64,000 nucleotides of DNA, taken from Lodderomyces elongisporus (Eukaryota; Ascomycota; Pichiomycetes; Serinales; Debaryomycetaceae). Positions within the stretch are counted from its first letter, which is position 1, and every line of letters begins with the position of its first letter. Location: assembly GCF_030384665.1 (NCBI RefSeq), contig NC_083674.1:1798001-1862000 (forward strand), given 5' to 3'. Shown here one piece after another: positions 9,297 to 19,170 of this stretch. A program made the position numbers and the translations under genes. The notes under the pieces are model-generated. The model did no database searches and was not told where the DNA came from. It saw nothing but the letters and a program-made list of their open reading frames with translations.

Positions 9297-12200
9297 GTCC
9301 AAGGCAGCACAAGTTATGGAGGTAGAGGTTATTCCTAAGAGTACAGTCACTAGTAACTCTAGAGAAAATACCCACCACGAACGATTACCGACAGAAGTGA
9401 TGCAATCTAATTCTCATATAATGTCTGATTCAATAGATGAAGTGATTAAACCCGGACCCATCATGATTGATGACGTCCCGGTTTACTTGGTGCACGCAGC
9501 CAATGCTCAATCTGCTAAGAAGGTAGTGAAGGATTGGACTGCGAAGAAAGCCCATCTCCCTAGCTCGCGAAAAGATGCTCACAATAAGTTGAAGGCTGAT
9601 AAGGTGAAACAGCAACTCAATGCAGCAGTTAGACAACGGCAGGAGATGGAGAGAGTGGAGCGTGAAAGCGCACCTAGCCCTGTAACAGAGCAATCTATGC
9701 AGGAGTCCCGACGGGAATTAGACACTGAGTCCCCGCCGATCGGAGAGCAGTCTCCACCCTATGACTCACATTTACCATTCCTGGAACTCCAGTTTCCAGA
9801 TGAAAACATAGACGTAGACCCAGACTACGAGTATGAAGAACCTAGCTCGGCTGGTATTCGGTTCGAACCCTCCGCACTGACAATGGATAGGGAATTAGAA
9901 AACCTAGCCATGGAGGACACCGTAGATCCTGATGAAGAGTTAAAGTTATTCCTATCCGAAGGAAAAGGAATTGAACAGACTTCTACGCCACCGGAGAATG
10001 GAAACATGATGAGTCACCCTCAAGAAGAAGTGCCTAAGGTGAAATCTGACGTTGTTGTTAATGAACCACTTAATGAGGAACAGGCAAATGCTACCGCTGA
10101 TGATGGAGTTGACTCCCCAGTGGCTGACGATTCAATTAAACTCTTTAGTGTCGAAGACATCTTGAGAGAGAATCAGCTAGATGAGCTTGCCAAATTAAGT
10201 GCAACGTCCGACCAACCACACCACCTTGCTGACGATTCCACTGATCCACAGCGGAAAAGTCAGCGCCGAGTACGTACTAGTAAATTGACCATACTAGACA
10301 AACAGGCTGCATTCAAAGATGCCATGAAACATAACTTCTTCGTGTTTATGGATCTTTCGAAGTATTTGGGAATGCACGATGATGCTCGAGCCATGATGAG
10401 AGAAAGTACTAAAGCTATGTTGGTTGACAGAGATGTTTTGCAGAAAGCCCTTAAGGATGGTATTGCCAAGTTCAAGAAGAAACCAGTTGTTACTGAAGTA
10501 AATCTGACGACCACTTCGACAGGCTACCACCAACCAGGGGTCACTCAAGAACTACTCTGTTTCCCCGCATCCATACATGGCCGTAGGATAGAAATGAAAT
10601 ACGACACCGCGGCCCAGTTGAGTTTGATCAACCCGCAAACACTAAAAGGGTTACCAATTAAGCCTTTTCCCTTGAGCCAGCCAGTATTTGTTCAAGGTGT
10701 TAATAATGACACCAAAGCAATTACTCAGGGAGTGTTTTTAGATGTTACTGTCCATTTCATCTCCTTACCTGCAATCCTCTATTTGCACGAGCAAATTCCT
10801 GTTGGTCAGGTACTACTCGGGTTGCCATTCCAAGATGCGCACAAACTCTCCATTGGGTTTACTGATGATGGTGATAAACGAGAGTTACGTTTCCGCGCGA
10901 ATGGCAACATTCATAAATTCCCTATTCGTTACGATGGGGATTCTAACTACCACATCGATTCATTTCCAACTGTCCAAGTGAGTCAAACCGTCGTCATTCC
11001 TCCCCTTTCAGAGATGCTTCGACCTGCATTTACCGGGTCTAGGGCGAGCGAAGATGATATTCGGTATTTCGTGGACCAATGTGCTGAGGTGTCTGATGTC
11101 TTCTACATTAAAGGTGGAGACCCTGGCAGACTTAAGCCTGAAATACACCCTCCCGTTCGTATCAACTTGCGAGATCCGAATGTTCACTGGCGGATGAAAT
11201 CGATCCCATTAGGATCTAAACGTACCGCTGCAGTAGAGATTCTCCAAGAAATGATACGACAGGGGCAATTGGTCTATAGTGATGCGACTTATCGGAACCC
11301 ATGGTTTCTCATAAGTAAGAAGGATGGAAGGCATCGATTGTTGATTGACCTTCGGGAACTCAACAAAAATGTGGAGTTGGAAGGGGGTCACCCACTCTCC
11401 GTGGATGATCTCACTACAGAGATTAGTGGTTGTTGGTTTATAAGTACTATTGATGTGCAGAATGCGTATTTTCAAATACCATTGGATGCTGCTACTAGCG
11501 ATGTTACCAGTTTTAACAGCCCGTTAGGTTTGTTGAAGTATGCTGTCCTTCCTCAAGGATATATCAATTCAGTAAGTGAGTTTAGTTCTATCTTACAAAA
11601 GATTTTGAGCCCAGTTGCGAAGGATGTGATGTGTTTTATTGACGACATTGCCATCGTGGGTCCCAAAGTAGATGAACTTACCGACTCACTGGTTCGAGAA
11701 CACCTAGATAAGATTGTCGAAGTGTTCCGTCTTCTAACCAATGCTGGCTTGAAGATTAACCCTGCGAAGTTAAAGATCGCTGTACCTGAATGTGATTTTC
11801 TTGGATACCATATTTCACCTGCAGGGAAAACGTTAATTAGGGGTCAAGTGGATGCATTATTGAATTACCCACTCCCTAACACGGTCAAACAGCTAGAAAG
11901 TTTCCTTGGCTTGGTCAATTATTACCGACAGTTGATTGTAGGGCATGCTGAGTTGACTGCTCCCCTCTACAACTTAGTCAATCAAGCAAGGAAGGAACCC
12001 AAGCATCAGATTCATTGGGATCCTACAACTAAGCGGTTTTTCCACCAAATCATCACAGTACTAACCAACCAACCGATTCTCCAACCCCTTAATTTTAAGG
12101 ACCTCATTACTGTCCACACTGATGCTTCGACAGACTCTTGGGGTGGTGTGTTGCAAAACACCAATGCGGCTGGAGAATCGAAACTAGTCCTGTGCTATTC

Positions 12201-13848
12201 TGGAAAGTTCCATGGTTCTGAAAAGAACTATACTATTTACGAAAAGGAACTTTTCAGTATTTATAAGACGTTTGATGCAATCCATCCACTCTTGTTTGGA
12301 TTTACTGGGGTCATTCATTTGTACTGTGACAACAAAGCTCTTGTCCTTGTGATGAATAAACCACTCGATAATTCACACTTTGTAAATCGGGTTTACAAAT
12401 GGTTGAACTTCATCAGGACCTTCAACTATCAGATCCATCACATTGATGGACTGAAAAACATCATTGCCGATGCTCTTAGCCGATGCCACACGTCTACTCC
12501 GCAGACTGATCATTATGAGGTCAGAGAAGCTATTGCCGAGTTTAGGGCGAAGTTGGATCCTAAAGTACTAGCAGAAGTTAATGTTGTTACCATTGAAGCT
12601 GAGCCTAATAACAGTTATAAGAAGATCCCACTTCAAGCGCTTAGAAAGTACCTTGAGGCACGTACCATTCCCGTTTCGCACAACGCACCTGCTGACGCCA
12701 GACGTTTCATCAACCGCGCACTAGAGTTCTATTTACATGATGGAATCCTTTACAAGTTAGGTCGGACCGGTTCATACACTCGACGCGTCGTTTATGAGAA
12801 CAATCAGGTTGAACACATATTCAATCTTGCTCATAGAGATCGTGGTCACCCAGGAGTTGAGACTACGTTCAATCTAATAAATACTGGATTCTACATTCCG
12901 AACCTCTATCGCAGACTTGCCGACTATATCAAACGGTGTGTTTATTGTCAAAAGGACCAACCTGCAACTAGGCAGCGGGATCCATTGTACTTGAACTACC
13001 CGGCTGGTATGTTTCATACAATCGTCTGTGACTGCGTTAAGCTCCGTGACGCTACTGTTGTCGTTGCACGTGACGAATTTCTGGGATGGCCCGAAGCTCA
13101 GGTTTTACCAAAGGTTACTGCAGAGGCAGTAGCCGACTTTATTTATTCAAACTTTATTGCTCGTGTAGGAACCTTTAGTGTTTTGAAAACCGACAATGGT
13201 CGTGAATTTCACAATGAGGTCCTCCAGCAATTGCTCTCAAATTATGGCATTTCTCCATCTTATTCTGTACCGTACCATCCGCAGGGGAATGGGATGATCG
13301 AAGCGTCGCACAAACGACTTATCAGATTCATCAAACTGGTTCCAGAGAATAAGAATTTGAGCAAAGTTTTGAATGCTGCATTGTGGGTGGATCGTACTAC
13401 GGTTCGTAAACGTACGGGATTCACACCACAATACTTGGTTTTTGGATTTGAAGGTAATAATCTGCTCCAATCATTGATGCAAACACCATCTGATATACAA
13501 CAATACACGGAGGACGAACTATTCAAGTTCCGCGTTGGTCAGTTTTATTTCCGTAAACAACAGGAAGACTCTGCTAAGGAAACTCAACGCCGCGATCGGG
13601 ATCATCAGAAGGAAGTTTTTGACAAACGTTATGACACTAATGTACCGATCAAGAAAGGAGACTTAGTCTTAGTTTACGATGCTGCTACCAACAAGATGGG
13701 CTTGAATTGGTCGGGTCCTTTCGTTGTCCGGAAGGTGCTGTCGAGGATTTACTATCTTAGTAACCTCCAAGGCATTCCCATGAAACGTCAGTATACTAGG
13801 GAGATGTTGAAACCGTTTGTTGCCGCTCCGCTTAGTACTACAAAATGA
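9265..13848 (+). CDS. pol: Pol polyprotein: protease, reverse transcriptase, RNase H, integrase
   Basis: 1527 codons from the first in-frame ATG; expression is probably as Gag-Pol by +1 shift, with the frame open from 9259. Residues 1 to about 430 are acidic, low in known motifs and longer than in Ty3. The aspartic protease site is DTA at D447-A449 (usual form DSG/DTG). Reverse transcriptase has the first catalytic Asp in TIDVQNAYF (D730) and the box FIDD (D793, D794). RNase H shows D953, E993/E995 and D1022. Integrase has the zinc site H1190, H1195, C1225, C1228 and a catalytic D1256, D1310, E1346 with exactly 35 residues between the last two. A GPF-type module (WSGPF, about residue 1487) follows; I see no chromodomain. 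All catalytic residues appear intact. Confidence 0.95.
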   Translation: MRGIARPQQSKSKAAQVMEVEVIPKSTVTSNSRENTHHERLPTEVMQSNSHIMSDSIDEVIKPGPIMIDDVPVYLVHAANAQSAKKVVKDWTAKKAHLPSSRKDAHNKLKADKVKQQLNAAVRQRQEMERVERESAPSPVTEQSMQESRRELDTESPPIGEQSPPYDSHLPFLELQFPDENIDVDPDYEYEEPSSAGIRFEPSALTMDRELENLAMEDTVDPDEELKLFLSEGKGIEQTSTPPENGNMMSHPQEEVPKVKSDVVVNEPLNEEQANATADDGVDSPVADDSIKLFSVEDILRENQLDELAKLSATSDQPHHLADDSTDPQRKSQRRVRTSKLTILDKQAAFKDAMKHNFFVFMDLSKYLGMHDDARAMMRESTKAMLVDRDVLQKALKDGIAKFKKKPVVTEVNLTTTSTGYHQPGVTQELLCFPASIHGRRIEMKYDTAAQLSLINPQTLKGLPIKPFPLSQPVFVQGVNNDTKAITQGVFLDVTVHFISLPAILYLHEQIPVGQVLLGLPFQDAHKLSIGFTDDGDKRELRFRANGNIHKFPIRYDGDSNYHIDSFPTVQVSQTVVIPPLSEMLRPAFTGSRASEDDIRYFVDQCAEVSDVFYIKGGDPGRLKPEIHPPVRINLRDPNVHWRMKSIPLGSKRTAAVEILQEMIRQGQLVYSDATYRNPWFLISKKDGRHRLLIDLRELNKNVELEGGHPLSVDDLTTEISGCWFISTIDVQNAYFQIPLDAATSDVTSFNSPLGLLKYAVLPQGYINSVSEFSSILQKILSPVAKDVMCFIDDIAIVGPKVDELTDSLVREHLDKIVEVFRLLTNAGLKINPAKLKIAVPECDFLGYHISPAGKTLIRGQVDALLNYPLPNTVKQLESFLGLVNYYRQLIVGHAELTAPLYNLVNQARKEPKHQIHWDPTTKRFFHQIITVLTNQPILQPLNFKDLITVHTDASTDSWGGVLQNTNAAGESKLVLCYSGKFHGSEKNYTIYEKELFSIYKTFDAIHPLLFGFTGVIHLYCDNKALVLVMNKPLDNSHFVNRVYKWLNFIRTFNYQIHHIDGLKNIIADALSRCHTSTPQTDHYEVREAIAEFRAKLDPKVLAEVNVVTIEAEPNNSYKKIPLQALRKYLEARTIPVSHNAPADARRFINRALEFYLHDGILYKLGRTGSYTRRVVYENNQVEHIFNLAHRDRGHPGVETTFNLINTGFYIPNLYRRLADYIKRCVYCQKDQPATRQRDPLYLNYPAGMFHTIVCDCVKLRDATVVVARDEFLGWPEAQVLPKVTAEAVADFIYSNFIARVGTFSVLKTDNGREFHNEVLQQLLSNYGISPSYSVPYHPQGNGMIEASHKRLIRFIKLVPENKNLSKVLNAALWVDRTTVRKRTGFTPQYLVFGFEGNNLLQSLMQTPSDIQQYTEDELFKFRVGQFYFRKQQEDSAKETQRRDRDHQKEVFDKRYDTNVPIKKGDLVLVYDAATNKMGLNWSGPFVVRKVLSRIYYLSNLQGIPMKRQYTREMLKPFVAAPLSTTK
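9267..9273 (+). promoter_or_regulatory. Candidate +1 ribosomal frameshift site GCG-AGG-C
   Basis: Pol lies in the +1 frame relative to gag and opens only after a stop at 9256-9258, so the shift must occur between 9259 and the gag stop at 9294-9296. Within this 38-nt window, in the gag frame, is GCG AGG C. Ty3 shifts at GCG AGU U and Ty1 at CUU AGG C, both relying on a slow second codon. This site combines the Ty3 P-site codon with the Ty1 A-site codon. Skipping the A at 9270 puts GGC (9271-9273) into the A site in the pol frame. Confidence 0.75.
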
Positions 13849-13861
13849 TTTTCTACTTTGC

Positions 13862-13872
13862 AGGGGGGGAGG
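13862..13872 (+). other. Second polypurine-tract-like copy
   Basis: agggggggagg at 13862-13872, just after the pol stop, closely copies the polypurine tract next to the right LTR, 109 bp further on. It could act as an extra plus-strand primer, or mark an ancestral LTR junction. No LTR sequence follows it. Confidence 0.5.
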
Positions 13873-13970
13873 CCACAACGGTTATCATCAATTTGTACAG
13901 TTATTTTACCTCAAATCAATTTTTTCCGAAATGCAATGAAAATAAGGCCGTATCGCTCATTCAGACTCTG

Positions 13971-13983
13971 AAGGGGGGGAGGA
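13971..13983 (+). other. Polypurine tract (plus-strand primer)
   Basis: aagggggggagga directly abuts the TG of the right LTR. A purine run in this position is the RNase H-resistant primer for plus-strand DNA synthesis in LTR retroelements. Confidence 0.9.
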
Positions 13984-14437
13984 TGTCACAGTGCGACACA
14001 CATTGGACGCTCTGTGCCCTCGTTTCCGCTAAGTGAATATTTGGAGAATATTGCACGACATAGGAAACTTGAAACTTCAAACAAGATGAGTTTATATAAA
14101 TAGGAACGAGAAGTGGTAAAATTAACTTATCACTATTATATAGAAATATCGGTAAAATATAGATTTTATACGGTCAACTACATTGAACACAAATCACTAG
14201 GTGAACGTGCAGAGTGTATACTCTCACGATTCTCCTTACTAGTGACTTTGTATGAGACAATTTACTCTCTTAACTTATGAGCATTGAGACCTTTATAGGT
14301 GCGATCATTGACAATTACACTTAGTTGGAATATAGCCTATCAAGTCACGAACTCAAACCGCTGGTATCGGTGAGCTACCAGCTCAAACCGATGCTCAGCA
14401 GTCGTACACTTGTTACTTGTGACAGTGCTATGCGACA
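13984..14437 (+). repeat. Right long terminal repeat
   Basis: 454 bp, same ends as the left copy (TGTCACA...TGCGACA) and identical to it by eye over the whole length, offset by exactly 8200 bp. It supplies the 3' processing region of the genomic RNA. Confidence 0.97.
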
Positions 14438-14442
14438 AGAAC
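14438..14442. repeat. Target-site duplication, right copy (AGAAC)
   Basis: agaac directly follows the right LTR and matches 5779-5783. Confidence 0.95.
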
Positions 14443-15851
14443 CATACTTTTTGAACAGACAGACAAACACATTCTCTCTTGCTGAACAATCTAGACTTGC
14501 TATACTCTACTTTTCTCCTTCATCTCTTATATACGGATATATATGTACTTGCTAAGTTTGTATACCTTTTGAAATATCTCATGTGTATCTCTATGTATAT
14601 TTCATTTCATTCAAAAGAAGCTTAAATAAACTAACTAAACAATTGGAAAAGAAAATATATATAATAAAAAAAAAACATAAAGAGAGAAAAAAGTCATTCG
14701 GTTGCTGTTGGACAAGACCCCTCATGCTTTTCCTCTGTTATTTCTGTTCTGTCCAAATTGACTAAACTTTTGGAGATCTTTTAGAAATGTTTTTTTTTTT
14801 TTTTTTTCAGATCTTTTTTCTTTCTTCAATTAATTGTTGTAAAGATTGTGTTGTGTACAAAAACGGAATAGTCTGTAAAAGTGTATTTAGGTAAATGAAA
14901 AAAAATAAAATATAAAAGCGAAAAGCGGAGAACGTGGAGGAGATATATATATATATATAGAGACAGACAGACAGACAGACAAATAGCGAGAGTGGAGAGT
15001 GGAGAGTGGGGAGTGGGGAGATATCACCCTTATACTTTTTCTTTTTCTATTTTCATTTTCATTTATTTATAGAGACACAGACACAGAGAGAGATTTCTCT
15101 TTTTAGTCTTCCTCCACCAGCTCAGAATACTTTTGGTAAACAAACTTCGGACTTGCAAATCCATGACTTTTTTTTTTTATTTTTCCAATCTTTATTTTTA
15201 TTTTTATTTTTATTTTTATTTTTATTTTTATCTTTAATTTTGGTATTTCTCTTTCTAACCAGTGCTCTATTTACCTAATACACCCACACATATATATATC
15301 TAACACATAGATAGAGTGTATATATTACAAACTGCCATATTAGAAAAGTAATTGAAAAAACACTTTTGTCCAATACTGTTATTGATCAATAGAGTAAAGA
15401 GCTTATGCAAAGGAACAAAAGGAACAAAGGACAAAGGAACAAAAAAAGAACTGTATTGATTAATCTCTAAACACACACGTGTGTATGTATATATGTATAT
15501 ATATATATATATGTATACACTACTTGCAATAACTGTATGCCTTTCAACACCCCCCCTTCCCCTTGAAAAACCAGTTTATATCCTAATGTATATATAAACT
15601 AGTTAATCAAAGATAGCAAAAAACAAAGAAAAAGAAAAGAAAAAGAAAAGAAAATTGTGAATGAAAAAATATATATTAATTTGAAAAAATTAAAAAAAAT
15701 TTGATAAAGAATTGAAAATATATACCCAAACCCCATAACCTTCTTGAATCTAAACTGTACTCCTTCAAGATTAAAAAAAAAAAACAAAGCCAATTGCATG
15801 CAACACTCAACACACTCAACACACCTTATGTATATCTCTCTCTCTCCAAAT
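14443..15851. other. Intergenic, microsatellite-rich
   Basis: No gene seen. Contains a T-run near 14790-14808, AT and GACA repeats near 14943-14982, GGAGAGT/GGGGAGT repeats near 14989-15022, a TTTTTA run near 15190-15235, a palindrome acacacgtgtgt at 15473-15484 holding a CACGTG core, and AT runs near 15490-15515. This is also the 3' flank of the minus-strand gene that ends at 15852. Confidence 0.7.
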
Positions 15852-16370
15852 CTAGTATGATGGAATGGTGAGTTTTAGTAGGTATGCTTTGTAATTGTTC
15901 TTGATCAACTCATTGTTCTTCTCTACTATGCTATTCTCCAGTAGATACGATGAATCGTAATTACTATTATTATTATTATTGCTGCTGTTGCTATTGTTGT
16001 TATAGTAAAAGGTGGGACTGGAAAATTCAAAATGTGGCGATGACGAGTATGAAGAAGAAGAAGACACAGATGGTGATGTGCTGGATAAGGCAGAGTCGAC
16101 GCTTGATATTGAAGAGTTCCGGCTATAGTGTTGAGGAGTCAAGAGTGGCGATGTGAGATCCAGTTGCAACTCATTCACCAGACTATACTTGTTATTGTTA
16201 TTGTCATAGTAGTAGTATGATGCTGATTCAGTATTAGAACTACTTGTATTGGTAGTCACTGGCTCTTCAATGTTGAGCTCAAAGATATCTTCTTCATAGT
16301 CCTGAAGCTGTGGTTCAGTCATTATAGGTGTGTTTGTTTGATCAAATTGGAATTTAGAAGTGTATGCCAT
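15852..16370 (-). CDS. Small Ser/Asn/Tyr-rich protein of unknown function
   Basis: A 172-residue ORF from the first ATG (16370); the open frame continues upstream but only through a T-rich, Phe-coding leader with no ATG. I do not recognise it. The amino-terminal 60 residues are acidic (a DYEEDIFELNIEE stretch), followed by a serine-rich region with a likely phosphorylation segment (SRNSSISSVDSALSS), then Asn repeats and a basic/hydrophobic carboxyl end. There is no signal peptide, membrane helix or DNA-binding motif. It sits alone in a 6.4-kb gene-poor region with a very long upstream region containing clustered bZIP-type sites, a layout often seen for regulators in this clade. That role is inference; a low-complexity chance ORF is possible but less likely given its acidic, non-repetitive start. 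Confidence 0.6.
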   Translation of the reverse strand: MAYTSKFQFDQTNTPIMTEPQLQDYEEDIFELNIEEPVTTNTSSSNTESASYYYYDNNNNKYSLVNELQLDLTSPLLTPQHYSRNSSISSVDSALSSTSPSVSSSSSYSSSPHFEFSSPTFYYNNNSNSSNNNNNSNYDSSYLLENSIVEKNNELIKNNYKAYLLKLTIPSY

Positions 16371-16906
16371 TGTGTTTATAACTTGTTCAAAATCCTGATA
16401 AAAGATGAAAAAAAAAAATTGAAAAAAAAAAGTTGGGTATGTATTAACTAAAAGTTGCTTGAGCACAAGGTATAAGTAAGAACAATTGTGTTTGCAAATG
16501 CTCTTTTAATGCTCAAATACTAGTGTTGTTTTGTCTTTGTAGATGTATATATATATATATGACAATCTTTGTATTTAAATTAGAAAGAAGGAAGGAAGAA
16601 TAAGGATTAGATTAAATAGTTGAGTTTCAAAAGTTCTTATTTTTTTTTGCAAAACATGAACCCCTATATATATATATATACATTTGAATAAATCGTTTTG
16701 CTTCTTTGTCTATTGTGGTTAATTGTTTAATTTAATTTAATTTAATTCTTTTTTTTTTTCAAGTATTGACTGATTCTCTTTCTTTTTCCTTCTTCTGTGA
16801 CTGTGTGAGCCATTTTATTTTTTTTTTTTTCGTACCCACCACAGTCACAATCGCAATCAGACACAGACACAGACACAGACACAGATACACAGACACACAG
16901 TTTGTC

Positions 16907-17160
16907 TTACGTAAGTGGTGACTCAGTCACAGTTGTTACACAATTACACAATTTATATTTATTTATTTTTTATATTTATTTATTTATTTTTTATATCAGT
17001 GAGTGTGGTGGTGGCGGCGTTTTCTTCTCTATCTCTCACACTGTGTATGCAGTACAGATCAAAGAAAAAATAAAAAGAGTCCACACAGTACACACAGTTT
17101 TTCATTCTTTCGTTTTTCTGACTAATGAGTCACGTGGCCCAACAAAATGTGGATGACTAA
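16907..17160. promoter_or_regulatory. Cluster of bZIP-type sites with overlapping Gcn4/Cbf1 motif
   Basis: Within 254 bp lie TTACGTAA (16907-16914, Yap/CRE type), TGACTCA (16919-16925, Gcn4/AP-1), TGACTAA (17119-17125, Yap type), TGAGTCA (17126-17132), overlapped by CACGTG (17131-17136, Cbf1/E-box), and a second TGACTAA near 17154. They are about 540-790 bp upstream of the minus-strand gene at 15852-16370. Factor identities are inferred from yeast consensus sequences. Confidence 0.5.
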
Positions 17161-18322
17161 GAGAACTAATGGGTAACCACACTTTTTCTTTTTTTTTTTT
17201 TCTTTTCTCTTCCCACCTTCACAGTTTTGTTATTCTTTGAAGAAGTCATAACCACTATAATTACAATTACCTCCAAAATAACTACAATAACTACAATAAC
17301 TACAATAACTACAATAACCTCAATAACTGCATCTACTGTTGCATCTACTCTTACAACATAGGAGATCTGTAACTACTATATAGAAGAAGAGAGAAAAAGT
17401 TGCCTACAACAACACAGTTCTTTCCTATCCCGCCTCCCCCCCCACTTCTCTCACAAGCTTTGTCTCCTTATTTTCTTTTTTCTTTTTGGGTGTATTGTTG
17501 AAAATGAACCGAGCTTATCCGTTATAAACCCACTCTTATCTATTACCTGTTTCTTTTCTTTTCTTTTCTTTTCTTTTCTTTTTTCTTTTTTTTTTTTACT
17601 CCAATTTTGAGAAACGCGCAATTTTTTAGAACAAAAATAAATAAAAATAAAAAAATAATAAATAAAAATAATAAAATAAAAAGATAGGTTTTACTTTTTG
17701 TTGTACAGCGCGCAACATAACATAGACAGAGAGACAGACAGAGAGACAGACAGACAGACAGACAAAAATGAAAGAAGGAAAACAGATTGAGAATCTCTTT
17801 AAGTGCATAATGAAAAATTCAATTATAGGGGCCATAGTACCCAACCAAATTTTTTTTTTTATACTCTTATTTGTCTTTTAACCTCCTATTTCTCACCAAC
17901 ATTTTACATTCCTTCTATTAATTCCACTAAACTTTGCTAGCTTACTTTACTTATCTGGTTCAATCAACATTATCCTTTTATATCTAATCTTTTGGTAATT
18001 CTAACAATCATTCAAATTAGATAAACAAACATTCAAGGAGAATAAAAGAAATTCCCAAAAAATAGTTACCGCACTTTTTAATAATAGATTTACTTTTTAT
18101 TTATTTATTTTTATTTTTATTTATTTTTATTTATTTATTTGTATTTGTTGTTAGGCTGTAAAAAAGATATAGCGCACGAGGTTGTAGTTATAGTTGGAAA
18201 GTCCAGAGGTATTACTTGACTACCAAAACACGTTTACACATATTCCTCTTGTTTGAAATCTGTACACAATTGTTGACATGACAAAATAAGAATATAGTAG
18301 ATAAAGACTATATATGTATATA

Positions 18323-18358
<36 letters not shown>

Positions 18359-19139
18359 GAGGAAAATAAAGGGGAAAAGGAGGGGAAGTGGCTCATGAAG
18401 AATTGTGGGAAATAAGAGAGAGAGATAGGAGAAAGAGAGAGAGAGAGAGGAGAAAGAGAGAGAGAGAGATAGGAGGAAGAGAACAAAGTAATGATGGGCT
18501 TTTTCATTATTAATTGAAACAAAAGTAAGAGACAAGAACCATGGTCTAGCCTTGTTGGTTGAGCAAATTAAGATAAAGTGTTTTTGCAATCTTTTTCAAT
18601 ACAGACACTTCCCCCCCTCCCCCGACTAAACCCTTTCAACAAGCGCAATTACCTCTTTTCTTTTCTTTTCTTTTCTGTTTTTTTAGTTTTCCTTTTCTCA
18701 ATTTTAAAGAGAAAGTAAAGAATAAAAAAAAAAACACTTGAACGTTTCTCCTTTATTCGCAATAGGGTATACATGTATGTCCCCATACCGCCTTTATTCG
18801 CTGAATTTTCCAGCGTGGGGGGGGGGGGGCGGGGGAAAAGAAGGCAATATTATGTACTGGAGTGGTGGAGTGGTTAAATAAAGCAAGACAAAAAAAAAAG
18901 AAGAAAAGAAGAAAAGAAGAAAAGGGCCGAAAAGTTTTCGCCGTAATAATTCGTACTCGGAAATTAAACCCCGCATTCAATACTATGACTGGCTGTTACA
19001 CGTTGGTTTTTTTTTCTTCTTTTCTTTCTTTCTTTCTTTTTTTTTTTTTTTTTGTTTTTTTGACATTCTCCTAAACCGGAGATTGGTTATCAAGAGCAAC
19101 AACAACAACAACAACAACATCTTTTATTTTATATTTATT

Positions 19140-19170
<31 letters not shown>

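Larger units (their letters stand above)
5784..14437 (+). mobile_element. Complete Ty3/gypsy (Metaviridae) LTR retrotransposon
   Basis: An 8654-bp element bounded by two 454-bp LTRs that look identical base for base and flanked by a 5-bp duplication. From 5' to 3' it holds a left LTR, a primer binding site 3 bp inside, a 1.3-kb leader, gag (586 codons), pol in the +1 frame (1527 codons from its first ATG), a polypurine tract and a right LTR. The pol order protease, reverse transcriptase, RNase H, integrase defines the Ty3/gypsy superfamily. No frameshift or stop interrupts either frame apart from the programmed gag/pol shift. Identical LTRs imply a recent insertion because both are copied from one template. 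At 8.65 kb it is much larger than Ty3 (about 5.4 kb), mostly from the leader, a big Gag and an extended pol amino terminus. Confidence 0.97.

Noticed and set aside
16371..16466. Extension of the Ser/Asn-rich ORF upstream, with a possible 3' splice site in the T-rich leader
   Set aside because: No branch point (TACTAAC) or donor found; the extension would start at GTG and encode a run of Phe.
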